DNA of 64,000 nucleotides from Todiramphus chloris collaris (GCA_025345505.1 JANVCC010000130.1:3570453-3634452), one strand, 5' to 3'. Positions 40,518-53,590 are shown, counted from the stretch's first letter. Program-made: numbers and translations. Notes: generated by a model not told the origin, from the sequence alone.

Positions 40518-41175
40518 AATCATAGAATCATCAAGGTTGGAAAAGACCTTTAAGATCATCAAGTCCAACCATTAACCCTGCTCTACCAAGTCCACCACTA
40601 AGCCATATTCCCCAAGCACCACAGCTATATGGCTTTTAAACACCTCCAGGGATGGTGACTCAGCCACCTCCCTGGGCAGCCTCTTCCGATGCCTGACAAC
40701 CCTTTCTGTGAAAAAATTTTTCCTAATGTCCAGTTTAAACCTCTCCTGGTGCTGCTTGAGGCTATTCCCTCTTGTTCTATCACTAGGTACATGTGAAAAG
40801 GGACCAGCATTTCCCTCTCTACAACATCCTTTCAGGTAGTTGTAGAGAGAGCAATAAGGTCTCCCCTCAGCTCCTTTTCTTCAGACTAAATAGCCCCGGT
40901 TCCCTCAGCCCCTCCTCATAAAACTTGCTCTCCAGGCCCTTTACCAGCTTAGTTGCTCTTCTCTGGACCTGCTCTCAGCACCTCAATGTCTTTCTTGTAT
41001 TGAGGTGCCCAATATGGCCCCACAGAGCTGTGTGTGTTTAAGTGGTGTAGCAGGTCACTGACTATTTCCTCTTGGACTGTGAAGGTCTCATTCTGCCCCC
41101 TCTCCCTGTCTTCCAGCTCAGGGGGCTGCGCCTCTAGGGAACAACTACTTTTACTGCTAAAGACTGAGGCAAATG
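40518..41175 (-). mobile_element. CR1, antisense, with an internal deletion
   Basis: It starts with the reverse complement of the CR1 tail (aatcatagaatcatcaagg). It then runs back through the 3' UTR and ORF2 C-terminus to about 41010 (tttcttgtattgaggtgccc). From about 41012 to 41175 it matches a much earlier part of CR1 ORF2, upstream of the RT core: on the minus strand, the segment with ttgcctcagtctttagcag and gagctggaagacagggag. The RT core between them is missing, so about 1.1-1.4 kb is deleted relative to a full CR1. The breakpoint lies near 41010. Confidence 0.85.
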
Positions 41176-42419
41176 ATAACAAGAAGACTGTCTTCAATAA
41201 ATAACTTAATAGTCTCCTTTATATAGTTTGAATCTGGGTTTTCATCTTTCTTCTATTTCTGTATTTTGGATTTCAGTTTTTCTGCTACCTTCCTAAAACG
41301 CAGCGGGGTATCTATTAGCTATTGCCTTCTATTCACGAAGGATTTGAAGGTGAATGATGCACCCACTGGTTCAAATAACGTTTTCATGCTGTCTAAATGT
41401 GAGAATTATGGGGACCTAAACTAATAATCATAGTGTCAGACTTAAGTGTAAGTGGTAGAAAAGCATGAACTGAGTTAGCATGTAAAGATGTCTCTCTGAT
41501 TTGCAGTGGCCAGTTACCAAGGAAAGCAGTGATTTTTTAAAATGTGTGGACATTACAGAGATGGTCTTTTTGACTTGGCAGAAGCTTGTGAAGACAGTGC
41601 TAACCTTATTGTAATGGTTTATTTGCAAAACATCTAATCAGGCTATAATCTCTCTTTCTGTAATTCTCTGCAGAGCAAAGTCAGATGCTCTCTCAGGAAA
41701 AGTATGTTACCTTGAGTGTTTTAAGACTGTACATAGGTCCTGTATGAGACTTCACTTCTTTCTCTCTCTGTGTCCACAATCCCACATCACAGCTCTGTTG
41801 CTGTGTCCTCAAAGCATGAGATTTTTAAGCAAGTAAGGTAATTTATGTGTGTATTTTCCTAGATTGTGGAAGTCAGCTCCATTGCTCATAAAAAGTATCA
41901 TCTACTTCCGTGTCTGTAAAACAAAAATGTAAATGCAAATCGGTTTGTATTAGTTCTGTAAATTCTTCATGAGCATAAACACCTGCTTGTGTTTCTATTC
42001 ATATGTGTAATGTGACCAGTGTTAACTTAAATAAACCCCTGGAAGGAAAGAACAAGATTATTATTGTAATACAATTTTTTTAATATTGTACACATATGCG
42101 TTGTCAGTGGATAGGATATGAGTGGGCAAGTAAAATCTATGTCTGCATTGGCTTCTTACGTAACACTGAGTAGGGATGGACAAGAAAAGGTCAGACCTTC
42201 ATGATGCTTAGGATAGAGGATGCCTATTCTGTAGCCCTGTCCATCCCCTGGCACAGAAAGAACATGTTTCTTGTGCTTTTTGAATAACATCATGCAGAGG
42301 CTGTTTTGAATTTTTTATTTTTTATTTTTTTTTTTTGTGGACTGCAAGTATAGAATAGTGTTGGAGTTTCCTGTCTGCCATGGACTTTGACCAGCACATT
42401 TAAGCTGGAATTTATCCCT
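41176..42419. other. Non-coding DNA between CR1 copies
   Basis: Unique sequence with a T-rich run at about 42308-42335, just before the 5'-retaining CR1. No gene seen. Confidence 0.6.
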
Positions 42420-42830
42420 CAATACATCTGTAAACTGCTGCGAAAACCCACAGTGAGACAGCGGCACCAGCAAGCTCCGCTGCCAAGTACCGCGCTTTTT
42501 TTCCTCCTTTTTTGAGGTTTTTGAGGTGGACTGGGGTTCCCTGGCCCAGGGAAGGCCCAGGCAGGGGAGAGAGACCTTCTCGCGAGTGAATCCGAGAGGG
42601 CCACGTGGCTGGGGGCGTTCCTGGGCAGCCTGCAGCAGATTTAAACGCGGCGAACCCAGCAGCAGCGCTCAGACCCACAGCCAGACAGCTATAGCTGTCT
42701 CACTTGTCGTGTGGCTAGCAGGGTGTGTGGGGGAGGGCCACAAAATAACCCCCAAAAAAACAAAAAAACCACAGTACATAAAAACCAAACAAAAACCCCC
42801 CACATATAGAAACTCCAAAACCAAACAGCA

Positions 42831-43067
42831 ATGGTTGTGACTAGGGCTAAAGCTCCTGCAAAGAAGAACATGGCGACACAGACAGAGGTCCTTCGGGAGC
42901 ACGTTGGTGCCCAGGTCTCCGGCTGCAGGGAGTGCTGGAGTCTGGCACTGCTGGCGGGGGCTGACGGGGGTCACTCCTGTGCCCGGTGTGAGCAGGTGGA
43001 TGATCTGCTCAGCCTGGTGGCTGAGCTAAAGGAGGATGCTGAAAGGCTGAGAACAGTAAGGGAGTGA
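42831..43067 (+). pseudogene. CR1 ORF1 N-terminal fragment
   Basis: A 78-codon frame starts at the ATG at 42831. Two CxxC pairs (C32/C35 and C50/C53) resemble a small zinc-binding module. They are followed by a charged heptad-like stretch (residues 54-78, QVDDLLSLVAELKEDAERLR) likely to form a coiled coil. This arrangement fits the CR1 ORF1 RNA-binding protein. The frame stops at TGA 43065, after which recognisable ORF1 sequence (EREIIWW) continues in the same frame, so the stop is a mutation. The fragment is not expected to be functional. Confidence 0.75.
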
Positions 43068-43267
43068 GAGAGGGAAATTATCTGGTGGAGTCAGGCCCTG
43101 CTGTCCTTGAGGATAGAGCAGGTGGAGGCTCCATTAGGAGAGGAACCTCTAGTCTCTTGCTGACAGGTAAATGAAGAAAACTCAAGAAACAAGGGGGAAT
43201 GGAAACAGGTCCCTGCTCGGTGAGGCAGGCAAACCCCATCTCAGCCTCCCTCCCCTTCCCCTTCTTG

Positions 43268-43792
43268 CTTGGGGAGGAGTGGCTGGAGAGCTGGCTGGCG
43301 GAAAAGGACCTGGAGGTGTTGGTCAACAGCTGTCTGAACATGAGCCAGCAGTGTGCCCAGGTGGCCAAGAAGGCCAATGGCATCCTGGCCTGGATCAGAA
43401 ACGGTGTGACCAGTAGGGGTAGGGAGGTGATCGTACCCCTGTACTCGGCACTTGTGAGACCACACCTTGAGTACTGTGTCCAGTTTTGGTCACCACAGCA
43501 CAGGAGGGACATCGAGGGGCTGGAGCGAGTGCAGAGGAGGGCAACAAAGCTGGTGAAAGGGCTGGAAAGCATGCCCTGTGAGGAGTGGCTGAGGGAACTG
43601 GGTTTGTTTAGTCTGGAGAAGAGGAGGCTGAGAGGAGACCTTATCGCCCTCTACAACTACCTAAAAGGAGGTTGTAGAGAGGCTGGTGTTGGTCTTTTCT
43701 CTCAAATTAGTAATGATAGGATGAGGGGAAATGGACTCAAGTTGCATCAGGGGAGGTTTAGATTAGATATTAGGAGGAAATTCTGTGGTTAG
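43268..43792 (+). pseudogene. CR1 ORF2 C-terminal fragment
   Basis: The open frame includes [35 protein letters not shown], then [13 protein letters not shown] and [20 protein letters not shown], all typical of the ORF2 tail after the RT domain. It ends at TAG 43790 just after RRKFCG, where a small deletion removes the expected Phe/Phe-Thr segment and shifts frame. No catalytic RT residues are present. Confidence 0.85.
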
Positions 43793-43977
43793 GCACTGGA
43801 GCAGGCTGCCCAGGGAGGTGGTGGAGCCACCATCCCTGGAGGTGTTTAAAGAATGATTAGATGTGGAGCTTGAGGATATGGTGCAGTCATTAGAGAAATG
43901 CTAGGACAAAGGTTGGACTTGATGACCCTGGAGGTCCTTTCCAACCATTATGATTCTATGATTCTGTGATTCTATGG

Positions 43978-46900
43978 TAATTTCTTTTGGAAATGATGTT
44001 TCATTTTTTTCCCAGAGCTGTAATTCGGCACTAAATACTGGGCACATACCATCTCATAGGACTGCAAAAGAGACTTTTGAAAAGAGCCTTAGACCTTCCT
44101 ATGTTTTAAAATGTTTGATAGGAAAAAAAAAAATGTATCACCTCTACAAGTCTGATGCAGAAAAAAAAAATAATAATTCATCCCCAAGTGGTCATCTCTT
44201 AAAAAAGTTCCTTAAGATGCAAAAAAGCAAAGGAGACTTAAGACAAGGTATCTTCTCAATGGTTAATTTTTCACTCTGTATAATGTTCTGCTGTGCTCCT
44301 AAAGAATGCATCAGTACATGAGACAGACAGCCTGAGCTTGTAGATTCTTTTGGGCGTTGAACCGGGAGAGGATCTGATCATGGCATGAAGGGTTCTAATT
44401 TAGTAATACTTTTAAGGAGGAATAACTTCTGGTTAAGGTGGTGGTCTGCATAATCCATTTTTCAACTCATGTTTTAGATGCAGTCTGATTATAGACAAGG
44501 TACATCAGTTTCACTTGCTACTCTCTGCACTATGGAAGATCAGAACATTTTCTTTCTGGATAATTTTAGATCGTAAGGTCTTATGGGGGCAAGAACTTGC
44601 AGTGTTTGCTCACCACTTATCAGACACGATCCTCCCATGGTAAGGCCTACAGGCATAATTATGCAAGAAGTATCTGCACTGTGAGGAGGAAAAATGTAGA
44701 AATCTTGCCATTTTGACTGCAAGTGAGTTTTTGTTTGCATAGTATTACGTTATTTGCACTGTATGGGTAAGCCAGCCACTCACTTTGAGGATTCAGAGGG
44801 ACTCCTTTCCCACTGCCTGGCTACTGTACGTTTTTCTGCAACTGGAAACGTGTGTCATTACTTTTTATTGCCTACTGTTGTGAGAGAGATTAATTCATTC
44901 TCACTCTCCTCTCCCATTTCCTTGAGGCATCAGAGAGGATTCTTCTCATGTAATCATCTTGCTAAACAATGTGACATCTGCTGTCTGACGGTGGCATTGC
45001 AACGCTTCAGTGTGCGTTGCTGAAAAATGTAAGCACTTTATGGAATTATATAGCTGACTTTTAAATGGAGCACCCATTTAGTTGGAACTCATTTATTTTC
45101 TTGGAAGCGTTTAGAACTACAACATCAGCGTGTGTAATTTCAGTCTGTCTTAGTTAAAAAATTTCTCTGAAGCACTGAAAGTTAGAATACATCTAATTCA
45201 TTTCACTGCCAACTTTGAGGAAATAACTGCTTAGAATTGTAGATTTGAGGAAAAAAAGTGTTGATGTTAAATAAGTAATTTATCTTTACCTCCTTTGCCT
45301 ACTGTAAGTGCAAAAGCAGGAAAATGCCCCAAATAAGCTACCTTTATCAAGTACCTAATTAGCTGAGCTCTTATGCTTCAACGTAAGACAGGTTATGAAT
45401 GGGATGATAAAAAAGGAATTCTTTTATAGCCTAATTTTTAGATGAAGAAAAAACTTGCATTTGATCACAGCCGTTGATTTTCCTGACAGCGACACAGCCT
45501 GTGAATTGTTCCTCATTAATAGAGCGATATGAAACTGGGTTTTTTTGCACTTCACATCACATTTTCCATAGCTTCATTTTTTTTTTTCCGCAGCTTGACG
45601 TGGTACAGCTTTGTCCATGTTAGCAAATACTGAGGCCCAGGAGGAGTGGATTTGTAGAGTGAAATAGTTGGTGCCGGGGATCTGATACACAGACTGCATT
45701 CATTCAAGGCTTTTACAGTCTGTTAGTTACAGTCTTGTCCCAGCAGCTGAGCATCCGTAGCATCCTTTAGCATACACTCTGGAATCCATCTTCTGGTTTT
45801 GTTTCATCCTACGGGTATCCAGTTTGTGCCCTTTTAGACTCCTCAATCATGTAGCTCAGACTAAAGTACGCAGGAATGCTTGGGGACATGGTGTCAAAAG
45901 GAATGAAGGTATTCCTCCTCAGAATTAAAATGCTGATGTAAACTCACTCATTGACTTCTTTCTCAGTTGGAGCTGAAACTGCCTGTTTCCCTGATTTTTT
46001 CTATGTTGATTCACCAAAAGGAATGGAGATTGAATTTCTGGGACATATGTCATGGTAGTTGTAGGGTTTCACTTGATAATGTTACTGCTATTAGCATGCT
46101 GATAGAACTTTTTTCCCCATAAACTTTTGAATTTTTATGCCTCCAAGTCTTTCATACTACTCACACAGTGGAACAGTTTTAGATGTTCTTACCCAAAATC
46201 GCTGGACAGAAAATCCAGTGTGTCATTATGAAAAAAAAAAACAAAAAACCCCAAAAAACATAAGATGTGTATATCTGATTCGTTAATCTTTGTTAGTGGC
46301 ACTTAGACAATATTATTGACCTACTGTAGTAAAATATTAATGAGGATCGAGATATTGCTTAGATGAGATATTTCCACTGCATCTAGGCTTTTTGGATGCT
46401 TCTCCTAACATTATCATTGACTTGCTGTGTAACCAGTAAACTCAGTTTTCCTTAAATTGTTAGATTTTTTTACTTTAAGACCCAAGGATTCCCAAAGACA
46501 TGTAAATATTACGACATATACTTTAGAGATCCTGGTATCTTAATATTAGAGTACATTACAGGAATGTTGGGAATGATAAAAAAAAAATAGCTGAGACCTT
46601 CAAATGGAGGCTGAGAATAGCTAACCTCCCCCCCCCCCCTTTATATTACTTAAGTATTTTAGTATCACAAGTAGTAACATCTTATTCTCCTAAATAACTA
46701 TTTCAGTGTTTCACAATTTTTAAAGCCTGTTGAAATTCTGCTCATTTCTGTGCAAAGACCAGTTTTGCTCCTGAACTGTTTTGTGTACTTATTTGCCAGC
46801 ATCACTGTAAGTATTAGAAGAATGACACCTCCAGTGTTTGATCATATTACTGAATGTGGCTTTGAAGATGACAAAAATACATCAAGATGTATTGCACATT

Positions 46901-49900
46901 CAACATTACTTCTTCTGAAGTGTTTTTAGACACTAAATAAACATGGTTCAACCTATAAAGTTCTGCTTTACTTTATGCCACCAGTTTATAATATTAATTT
47001 GAAAAGATCTTAACATGGATTTCTGTGAATACTTGGTAGACTCTTGTCAACAGTTAAAATATTCAAGGACCTCTACCTTGATCAGATACATACTACTCCA
47101 GGCATCTGTTTGTTAAAAGTTTCTGAACAGTTTGTCACCATGATAATGTGGTTGGAAGACAGTGAAGCGTAGCAGACCCAGCTGATGTGTATCTGCCTGA
47201 ATTGCACTCAGAAATGTCAAGAGCTGTGTGATAACAGCCTGAATTTGTGATCAATATCCAGCAGTGATTTGAACTCTCTTCCAACAGATACATGCATTTT
47301 CAGTAATGCCTACAACAGCAGTGCTAACCTCTATGATTTTCTCAGGAACCGTGTGGAGATGGCATTTTATGTCAAGTGCAGTTCATATATGAAGTCATAT
47401 TAGAACTTTAGCTTTCATTTGAAAAAAAAGGAAAAGTTCCAGGTTTGCATAGGCACAAGTATAATTTGAGATGAACTTTTAAAGCTTTCCAATCTGCAGA
47501 TGCTATTTAACAAAATGAGAACAACAGCCCCTTCTTCACTTCCCCCAGTTGGTGGGACCTCATTTTTCAATTCTGAGACGCCTGAACTTGTCAGGCTGCT
47601 AATGCTTGTTGTTAAAATAGCCACTTAGGCAGAAATAAGACATATTACCATAGTTTAAGGGGTACTTTACAGGAATACTGTTTCCTCTAGCATATTTTTC
47701 ACTCAACTATACATTTTTATAGTCTTCAGCCCTACTGTCCAATTATCTAAAATTTCATTTTCTTGTTGAAAATGGTACTTATTGTCACTTTCAATATATT
47801 TAACTGTCTCTCTCTTTCAAAATCAGTATGTAAAAGTCTTTACCTGTAATGAAATGTAATTTTAAGGTCAGCTGTAATAATCAATATTAACAGGTTTCTT
47901 TAATCTATTCAAGTCTGTTTAAAAAGTAAAATATTCTTCTGGCTACTGTATGTGAGCTAGAAATGAATACGGCACAAGTTTTCAAATGCAAAACATCACT
48001 CTGTTTTCTTACACAATGCTAAAAGAGTACATAAACTTTACAAAATACAAACAAACAGTATCTGTATTTAGCATTTTATCAAGTGTAAACCCTTCAGGAA
48101 CAGATGTATTTTCTTTTAAAAATGATCTCATTTTAGAGAAATGGAGTCAAATTATGATTTTGCATTGAAATATAAAGTCAACGTTATGCACTTTAGAGCT
48201 GATGCTTATTATTTAAAAGAATTCCTTCACATTTTTTTCTACTTTCACAGAGTATATTTTAGGTTAGGTAGGAAACAAAATTACGGTGAAAAACTAAGCC
48301 ACTTTAGGTCATAATTTACCTCGTAATTGCAAAATCATGTCTAAATATTAGTAAATGTAAGATCATGCTATTCTTAAGACTGTACAAGACATTTTTAGCA
48401 TTTTATAGAAGAGGTATAAATAGCCTCGAGTCATCACGTAGGTCTGTCCCTCGTCTCCACACAGAATGTGCATTTGAGCTGTCTTCACCTGATGTACCAG
48501 AGCAACCTCTAATAACCAGAATGCATTTTAACTTCCTTTTAATAACATGGTATAAAAAAATATACTCACTACAAGGTATGCCTTGACATTTCTATAAAAT
48601 GAGGCAGACAGTAGAAGTCTTACAATTTTGAAGCTCTTTTGACAAATAAGGAAAAGTAATTAAAAGCTTTACAACTTTCATGACCAAATTGTAAGTTGCC
48701 CGTAAAATACAAGCAACATATCTTTTTTTTCCCCAACAATCAGTGGTGAAAAAAAATACTCTTAATTTCCTATTAATTTGTGAATCCCAAAGTTACCATT
48801 AGTACTGTAAACTGCAAATGATGACATATTGTCAAAGTTCAAAACATTTGTTTTGAGCGTGTTCTCTAAATTTTCAAATATCCTTAATGCTGTTTCATTG
48901 CTGGTTTGGAAATAAAGAATTTACCTTCTCTTTCAGATCTGCAATAACATGTCATCACTGCAAGTATTTTATTTATCTATTATTCTATTTTATTACATGT
49001 ATTATATTATTATATATAATGTATTATTTATCTATAGGTCTATTCCTCATCAGCAAAAATAAACTTAATTTTAGAAAAGACACCCAAGCCCTTCTCAGCC
49101 TTTTTATTAATCTTTTCATCAGTTGAAAAAGTAGTTAATATAATCATGGCAGTAAACAAATTTGCCCTATCAACATGTTTTCCTTACAGCTGTGAGTGAA
49201 TCTTGGAAAAACAATGTTATGTAATTTGTTGTCAAAATCAACCAATCTGTGAATCACTATAGCTAATAATAATTTGGTACATTTTTGATAATACTATGGA
49301 CTACTTTTGTTGCCCTTCAAATAACTGCATTATGTCCTATTTTTTTTGTATCTCCTAGCAACAAAAAAAGTTTTAAAAAAGTTTTATTTTTAGAAGTGTG
49401 CTAGAATTGCTTTCACAATCGTTGTTTTCATTCTGTCTTACTGACAGTTCCTCATGACCAACTAAGAAAATTCTTCTGTATAAAACGCAGTGCTATATAT
49501 AGTGATTGTTGCTATTTGTTGTGATACATATTGAAGTATATCTTACCTTATTGGTGAAACATTGGGTTTTGGGTCAGTATCATGATGCAAGTCTGTGTAC
49601 TGGTATAACTGAATTGACCTCCTTTAGCTTATGGTCATGATATCTGCTGTGTACCTGCACTTTCCATGGCCCTAAATGATTCAAATGGCCCTACAATTCT
49701 AACTGTTGTGACCCATATGGTTATGATAAAAGATAACGCTTATGATACAAGAAGAGGGTAGACCATCTGTAGACAACAAAATAGATGTTATAGCAATGAC
49801 ATTTATGCTGTCAAAGGCATTGCTTCAAGAGAGCACATCCTGATCTGCAGGCCAAGAGGTGGAGAATGGCCATCATTCACAGCACTTGGTCCCTGTAGAG

Positions 49901-51470
49901 CGGACTGGCTGTATCTGTGTTACATAATGTGCTTTGTTTAGATCCCAAGACATTGTTATTTTTCTTTCTTTATACGATTCAGAAAAACTGCCACGGTTCA
50001 CCTAAGTCATGACATGATATAAGGGGTATGTGATGCATTTCCGGAGGCATTGCGTGATGGCAGTGCCTGAAGTCAGCAAATCTGCTGAGGCATGTTTTGA
50101 GAGATTGTTATAGTGCACAGGGAGCAATCTCATCCATGCTGTCTGTAGGAATGGTCCCTGTAGTGCATCTTCTTCAAAACTTCCCCTGATCTGTGTCAGG
50201 CAGACTTAGATGACTCACCCGGAAAGAAAGCCCAGGAGCCAAGGGATGTATGAGGACCATTGATCTGGATGGGATCACAGATCATAGATCTGGAGCAAGC
50301 AAGGGAGCAAAGTTACTAAACAGTTTTGATACACACAGGGTTATTTTAACTGCAGCTCCGTTGTTTAGACTATCTTTAAAGTATTTTCCAAATGTATTAT
50401 TTTTACTTCAATATCAGTTAAAATTATATGTATGTATGCGTGTTTGTGTTCATGTGGGTGGCTAAAGATATATTTAAGGATCTTTTGGTTTTAAACTATT
50501 CACATCTAATGTGCTGACGTGTTGCAGAAATGACTCTTCAGTATAGAAAGCTCAGGTGTCTTTCAGAATTCTCTTTAAAGGTATGAGTATTCATAATACG
50601 ACTTTCAGACATTCCCACTTGATTTTTTCACTCTGGTGCAGTACTTCCATCTGGTCAACAATGGTCTCATACTGGAGAGTGAGGATCTCCTTCACCTTAA
50701 TTCTCCTCTGAGATTCTTACCCATCCTTTGCTCTACTCTCTAAGGACCCACTGTTGAATTTACTAGAGGTTAGTTTTACTTTTGCCTTGGATTTATATTA
50801 ATGATCGCCAGTGCAACACAGAAAAAGTGAAATTGTCTTAAAAGATACTAGAATGTAGAAGCAGAGTTAGGAGAGACAGGAAGATGTGTTCTTCCTCTTC
50901 CCTTTCTCATTTCAAACACCAGCCAATGCAAAGCATGCTCTTGTGTTATTAGACATGTCCATGACTGCGCAGTCATGTACATTCTTTGTCAATCCTTGGC
51001 ATCACCATTATCCTCTTTTTTCTTTTGTTAGAAGAGATCTGGCAACCTCTCCTGTGCCCTGAAAATGATGAATTACAATAAAATTTAAAATGGAAGTGTT
51101 AATTATGTGCATTTGAGTAAGATCATTCTTTTCAGTATATACATTTTCTTTAGAAGGGACTTGCTAAATATTTCTTATTTCTGCACCTTCATCTAATCGC
51201 AGAATTACAGAAAATTCAGAGAACAACGATGATGATAATGAGACCAGTAAGAGATTGCAAAGACTGAAGGTCTCGTGCAAAGGAACAATGAAATGTTCAG
51301 TGAAAATCACTACAATTTGAGGAAATGGAAATAACATAGAATCCCCTAGACCACTACCATTTTTCTCTAGGCAGACGACTCTCCCTTAGATGATAGTTTT
51401 TATATGAAGAGTAAAGAGCTATCCAAATTACAGATTGGTCTGAAAGAACAGTATTCAAACTGCTTTGTGC
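43978..51470. other. Non-coding DNA
   Basis: AT-rich, including a very AT-rich patch at 48960-49035, a poly-C run (46627) and an A-rich run (about 46231-46260). No recognised exon or mobile element. Confidence 0.6.
46627..46640. repeat. Poly-C run
   Basis: About 13 consecutive C residues in AT-rich DNA. Confidence 0.85.
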
Positions 51471-51532
51471 AGAGAATTGGACTAGATGACTTCCAGAGGT
51501 CCCTTCCAACCTAAACTATTCTATGATTCTAT
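51471..51532 (+). mobile_element. CR1 3'-tail fragment
   Basis: Attggactagatgacttcca, then aggtcccttccaacctaaac and tattctatgattct match the terminal ~60 bp of the CR1 3' UTR closely. This is an extreme 5' truncation. Confidence 0.9.
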
Positions 51533-52636
51533 TGAAATGCTAACTCCACACATGGAGAATTCGATTCTTCAGTGAGTGCTTTTGCCAGTGTCTCCTCTTG
51601 AGGCTAGTTTCTACAGCTTTGTTCAGCTTTGATAACACCTCTCGGACTCCTTTTGTAATTGCATTAAATTCACATGCCATTTTTGCCTTATACGCACGTT
51701 AATCTGTTTAGAGCCAAATAAGAAGCTGTGAGAGCTCAAATTCCAGTTTATCAAGCCCTTTTCCAGTGTTCCAGTGTTCAAGAACAGTCCTACATGAAAT
51801 AACCTAAATCCCCAGCTGTCTTTCCTACTTAAATATGTGCCTGACACCAAGTTTATTCTGCAAGAACTTTGCTTCTATGTCAGGTAAAAAAAGAGTATGG
51901 ATGGGGGGGTGGAAGCACCTTTCCCATCAACTTGTATAGAAACCTCTCAGCTCTGGGAAAGCCTGGGGAGATGGATAGTAGCCTGCCTGTATTGTGTAAT
52001 ATTTAGGAACAAATAAATAGTGGGCATTGACACACAAGGATTTCAGCAGGAAACTTACTCAAAAAGGTGCTATTTGATGTTCTGTTGTAGCATCAAAGAA
52101 CTATTGAGAATATATAATATGCTTAGTAAAATAGCACTGTAATTATAGTGAAGAATTTGCCTTCTGCTTTTGACCATGGACCTATATGTATATATATATT
52201 ACACTTTTTTTCCTATTTTCTGGTTCCTTGATTATTTGAGTAGGAAATTCCCAGTAATTCTTGGACTATTCATTACATAATTTGTTTTATTTTCATACGA
52301 ATCTGACAGAAATATTTGTGGGTTTAGTAACGTTTAAGCATTATATAGTGATGAGGTGATATTTTTGGTGATGATATAAAATATTAAACTTCTTGTCCTT
52401 TAATTATGAGAGACGTAGTCCATATTTTTTTGTGATTTGATGCAGTTTGAATTGACGTTAATGGGGCTATATTGATTTATACCTGCTAAAAGTTTAACCT
52501 GTGATTCCCTGTGTGTTTTAGTAAAATTGTTTATGCACAATATTTTTCGTGCACAGTGGAGTAGATGTTAGTTGGAATTTTTGAGGTTTTAAATTAAAAA
52601 ACTCACTATATGTTTTATGACTGAGTACAAAATTGT
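51533..52636. other. Non-coding DNA
   Basis: AT-rich unique sequence with a short TA run at about 52186-52199. Nothing else recognised. Confidence 0.6.
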
Positions 52637-52871
52637 ATAATCATGGAATTGAGTTTGGAAGGGACCTCTGGAGATTATGTAGTTCAATCCCCTACTCAAA
52701 GCAAGGTCAGCTAAAGCAGGTTCCTCAGGGCCACATCTAGTTGAGTTTTGAATGTCTCCAAGGATGAAGGCCCTGCAACGTCTCTGGCTGTGTCTTTGCA
52801 CTGGGGAGCCCAGACCTAGACACAGCATTCCAGATGTTTCTTACCAATGATGAGCGGAGGGGATGGATCCC
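52637..52871 (-). mobile_element. CR1, antisense, with an internal deletion
   Basis: From 52637 the + strand is the reverse complement of the CR1 3' UTR (gagtttggaagggacctctg). It continues to about 52790 (gttttgaatgtctccaagga, then caacgtctctggctg). At about 52800 it switches to the ORF2 C-terminal block (tggggagcccagacctagac, then tcttaccaatgatgagcgga), skipping roughly 250 bp. It fades out near 52871. Confidence 0.82.
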
Positions 52872-53345
52872 CAGGAGAGCTCTATGCATTTCTGCTGCTC
52901 TCACATACAGGGCAATTCCTCCTCCTTTCCTTCTTGGCTAGTCGTTCCTGACAAGTCTGTATATATCTGTTGCCTGACTGCTGCAAACAGGCGTCTCCTG
53001 TCCACATTGCTCCACATCCTTTGCTTGCCAGCCCAATCTATTGCTTTGTCATTTGTTGGTTGGTTTTCATCTTTCCTTTTTACTCACAATTTAATTACTT
53101 ACCAGTTTGGCACCAGGCTGTTGGAAAGGACACTTTTGCCCCCTTTGACCAGAGGGATCCTGTCTCTTGTTAGCAGTCCTCCATTCTCAGAGAGGATCCC
53201 ATGGTTGTATAATCAAAATATCTCTTATGGATACCAGCTGCACAACCAATTTTTGACCCACAGGATCCATCCACTTGTCCTCAGCTCCTTCCACCTCACT
53301 GTCAGGATTGAGGAGAGAGCCACCTGGGCCCATTTCTCTCTCTTA
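52872..53345. other. Unassigned, less AT-rich stretch after the antisense CR1
   Basis: This block is noticeably richer in C and in CTCC-type words on the + strand than its flanks. It is open in one + frame for 165 codons (52863-53360). The predicted peptide has no domain that I recognise, and its start lies inside CR1. It may be another old repeat. I assign nothing. Confidence 0.3.
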
Positions 53346-53517
53346 ATTTGTTTAATTTAATACTGGTATTTCATAAAGAGTAATTTGAAAATACAATGCC
53401 AACATCTATTTCTATCTGACAATTAAACTGCTGCTGTAAGCATGTTAAAATCCCCATGTAAAACTAACTTCTAGTTTGAGATCTGTGCAGTAAAATAAAG
53501 GGTTTCTTTTGTTATGG

Positions 53518-53590
53518 GGTGTTTTTGTTTGTATATTTTTGGTTTTCTGTGTTTGGGTTTTTTTTGTGGGTTTGGTTTTTTTTTTACTTT
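53518..53590. repeat. T/G-rich low-complexity stretch
   Basis: Mixed TTTG and TTTTT runs over about 70 bp. Confidence 0.85.

Larger units (their letters stand above)
42420..43977 (+). mobile_element. CR1 retaining 5' UTR and ORF1 start, fused to the ORF2 end
   Basis: The copy has a GC-rich 5' UTR (about 42455-42830), an ORF1 start at 42831, and near 43268 a jump into the ORF2 C-terminus ([17 protein letters not shown]). It then continues to the 3' end, with two or three copies of gattctatgattctgtgatt at 43951-43976. Most CR1 copies are 5'-truncated. This one has a 5' end but lacks the ORF1 remainder, endonuclease and RT. At about 1.56 kb versus ~4.5 kb full length, about 3 kb is missing. It is GC-rich and less degraded than other CR1 copies here, so it is probably among the younger ones. 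The exact 5' end is uncertain by some tens of bases. Confidence 0.88.

Noticed and set aside
43078..43572. Minus-strand ORF of 164 codons
   Set aside because: It is the antisense shadow of the CR1 ORF1/ORF2 remnants, so not a gene.
43974..44321. 115-codon + ORF just after the CR1 tail
   Set aside because: It starts in the CR1 terminal repeat and runs into lysine/asparagine-rich sequence from A-runs. Chance.
52863..53360. 165-codon + ORF as a protein-coding gene
   Set aside because: Its start lies within an antisense CR1 and the peptide matches nothing I know. The block is listed only as unassigned sequence.
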